From the NCBI RefSeq assembly GCF_000003605.2, contig NW_003120422.1, forward strand, positions 278,076 to 304,695: DNA of 26,620 nucleotides, in the 5' to 3' direction. The position numbers and the translations under genes are program-made. Position 1 is the first letter of the stretch. Each line of letters starts with the position of its first letter. Shown one piece after another: positions 25,240 to 26,620 of this stretch. The notes beneath the pieces were generated by a model. The model was not told the DNA's origin and ran no database searches. It was given only the letters and a program-made list of their open reading frames with translations. This DNA comes from Saccoglossus kowalevskii. Lineage: Eukaryota > Hemichordata > Enteropneusta > Harrimaniidae.

Positions 25240-26620
25240 CGGGTTCATAAATGCTATATTTTTTCTTTTCAATCAAGTAAAACATGTTCAAACAAATCAT
25301 TCTGTAAACTGAACATAATTAAAGCAAACATTTTTTTTTCCTCAAAGTCAAAAACTTAAACTTTCAGTAACAAGTAGACAGTGCTACTGTCACTAGAATT
25401 TAAATTTTTCAAACTTTTCCTCTCATTATTTAACGTTTCATTAACGAACATTTTATGCAAATCAGTCACAATGGAATTTTAATTGGAATATTTCTGTGAA
25501 GGAGTTAACGATTCATCAAATTTTGACCACCGACAATGGAAAGTGTCCTTTACACCTTTATAATTACACCGTGACAAGAAACTTTTCACGAAGCCGTTTC
25601 AACTGATGTCATGCGGTCAACAGACGTCGCTGCGTTGAAAAATGAACCAAAATGGATCAGGTGATTATGCTACGGTCACATGGTCTCTGATGGCCACTTG
25701 AGGAACCAAAAGTCTGGAAAAGCTAAGAGGTTTTTATAGAAACTATACTAAAGTGAAAAAGGGCATTAGTATAACTTAGTCTGAGAGTCGACATCGGACA
25801 CTGGTGCTTGTCTGTCAAGTGCCACTGGATTACCCACTTAGTGCAACATTCGGCAGACGATTTCCATCATACAGTTTGTAAGTAAGTAACAATAAATGCA
25901 TAAATTAGATAAATAAACTAATTTATTGAACATTTTTACTGTTGATGTCAAATATTATCACTTTTAACAAAAATAGTCCAGTGAATATTCCCATAAAAGA
26001 AAATGTCAATCAAAAGTTTTTTTCTAAAAACACTGGATTTAGAATTTTTTTTTTTTAATGCACAAATATTTCAGGAACAAATTTTGGTGGGAAAAGAATT
26101 CATGAGTGAAAAGGTTACATGAAATGAGTTTGATTACAATTACCAGTCTAGATTATAAACATGATCTCGGTTTTATTCTGATTTTAGACATATTCCAAAA
26201 CTACCACAATGATTTGTCTTTTGTTTCTTTCATTGAGATGTATATCTTAAAGTGAATACTGATAACATGGGTCTTTAAAGAGGTAGCTGTCAATCCCTGA
26301 GATTGAACTGTGGAATCATGGGATACCATTGTAGGTAAAATTGCTGCGAAATTGTCTCTTTATTTGTTCAATAATGTTTTGATAACTATGCAATTAAATT
26401 TTACACAAACCCTTATGTGTAAAGTTATGTAAAGTTGGTGTCAGAACTGCACATGTATCTCGAAGGCTCACTCACACAACAACGAAAGTTAATTCTACTG
26501 GTAGCAGCATTTTTTTATGAAATCTTCAAGCCTGTTGTGTATTTACCGGCGAGCTATTAAATTAAAAAAAATTTAACAGAAAAATGTGCAGTTAAGTTTT
26601 TTTTAAACAGTACAGTACGT

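Larger units (their letters stand above)
24320..26620 (-). other. Presumed intron to the window edge
   Basis: No exon or gene is supported on either strand. Named sub-features are the hairpin with direct repeats at 24422-24484, a SINE-like stretch at 24717-24795 and an ATT microsatellite. An isolated half-MITE word (CTGGAATTTATTTTCAGTTA) lies near 25017-25036. Confidence 0.55.

Overview
The window is AT-rich, intron-dense metazoan nuclear DNA. The protein it encodes, the compact introns at its 3' end and the many short inverted-repeat elements suggest an invertebrate animal, probably marine. Phylum cannot be fixed from this sequence alone.

One protein-coding gene is supported. It is on the minus strand and lies in positions 1141-9236. 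Fourteen exons with good GT/AG junctions and matching phases join into a 2184-nt, 728-codon open frame. The product is the C-terminal part of a neuron navigator protein (NAV family; vertebrate NAV1/2/3, C. elegans unc-53, Drosophila sickie), closest by eye to NAV2/NAV3. In protein order it has a coiled coil, a Ser-rich and Lys-rich linker, a second conserved helical block, and the AAA+-like NTPase domain with Walker A GPSGTGKT. The last short coding exon and 3' UTR are not visible and should lie beyond position 1. All earlier exons (calponin-homology and linker parts in the family) lie above the window, or are exons I could not see.

Positions 9237-26620 (17.4 kb) contain no exon I can support. 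The simplest reading is one large intron, possibly with an internal promoter. It is rich in repeats. A group of miniature inverted-repeat elements shares TA-CTGTAAAA-like ends (one more copy is at 584-788). There is a TTAA-flanked piggyBac-like MITE, and a 391-bp inverted-repeat element that sits between ~48-bp direct repeats. Several minisatellites have units that carry recognisable transcription-factor-like words: POU octamers, ZNF143/Staf-like sites, and CCAAT with E-boxes. A single strong CTCF-like site lies at 15179-15197.

No CRISPR array, operon, rRNA or intact tRNA gene is visible. I see no convincing new multi-gene system. The most interesting items are the repeat elements, the motif-bearing minisatellites and a candidate 54-nt cassette exon in the NAV gene.
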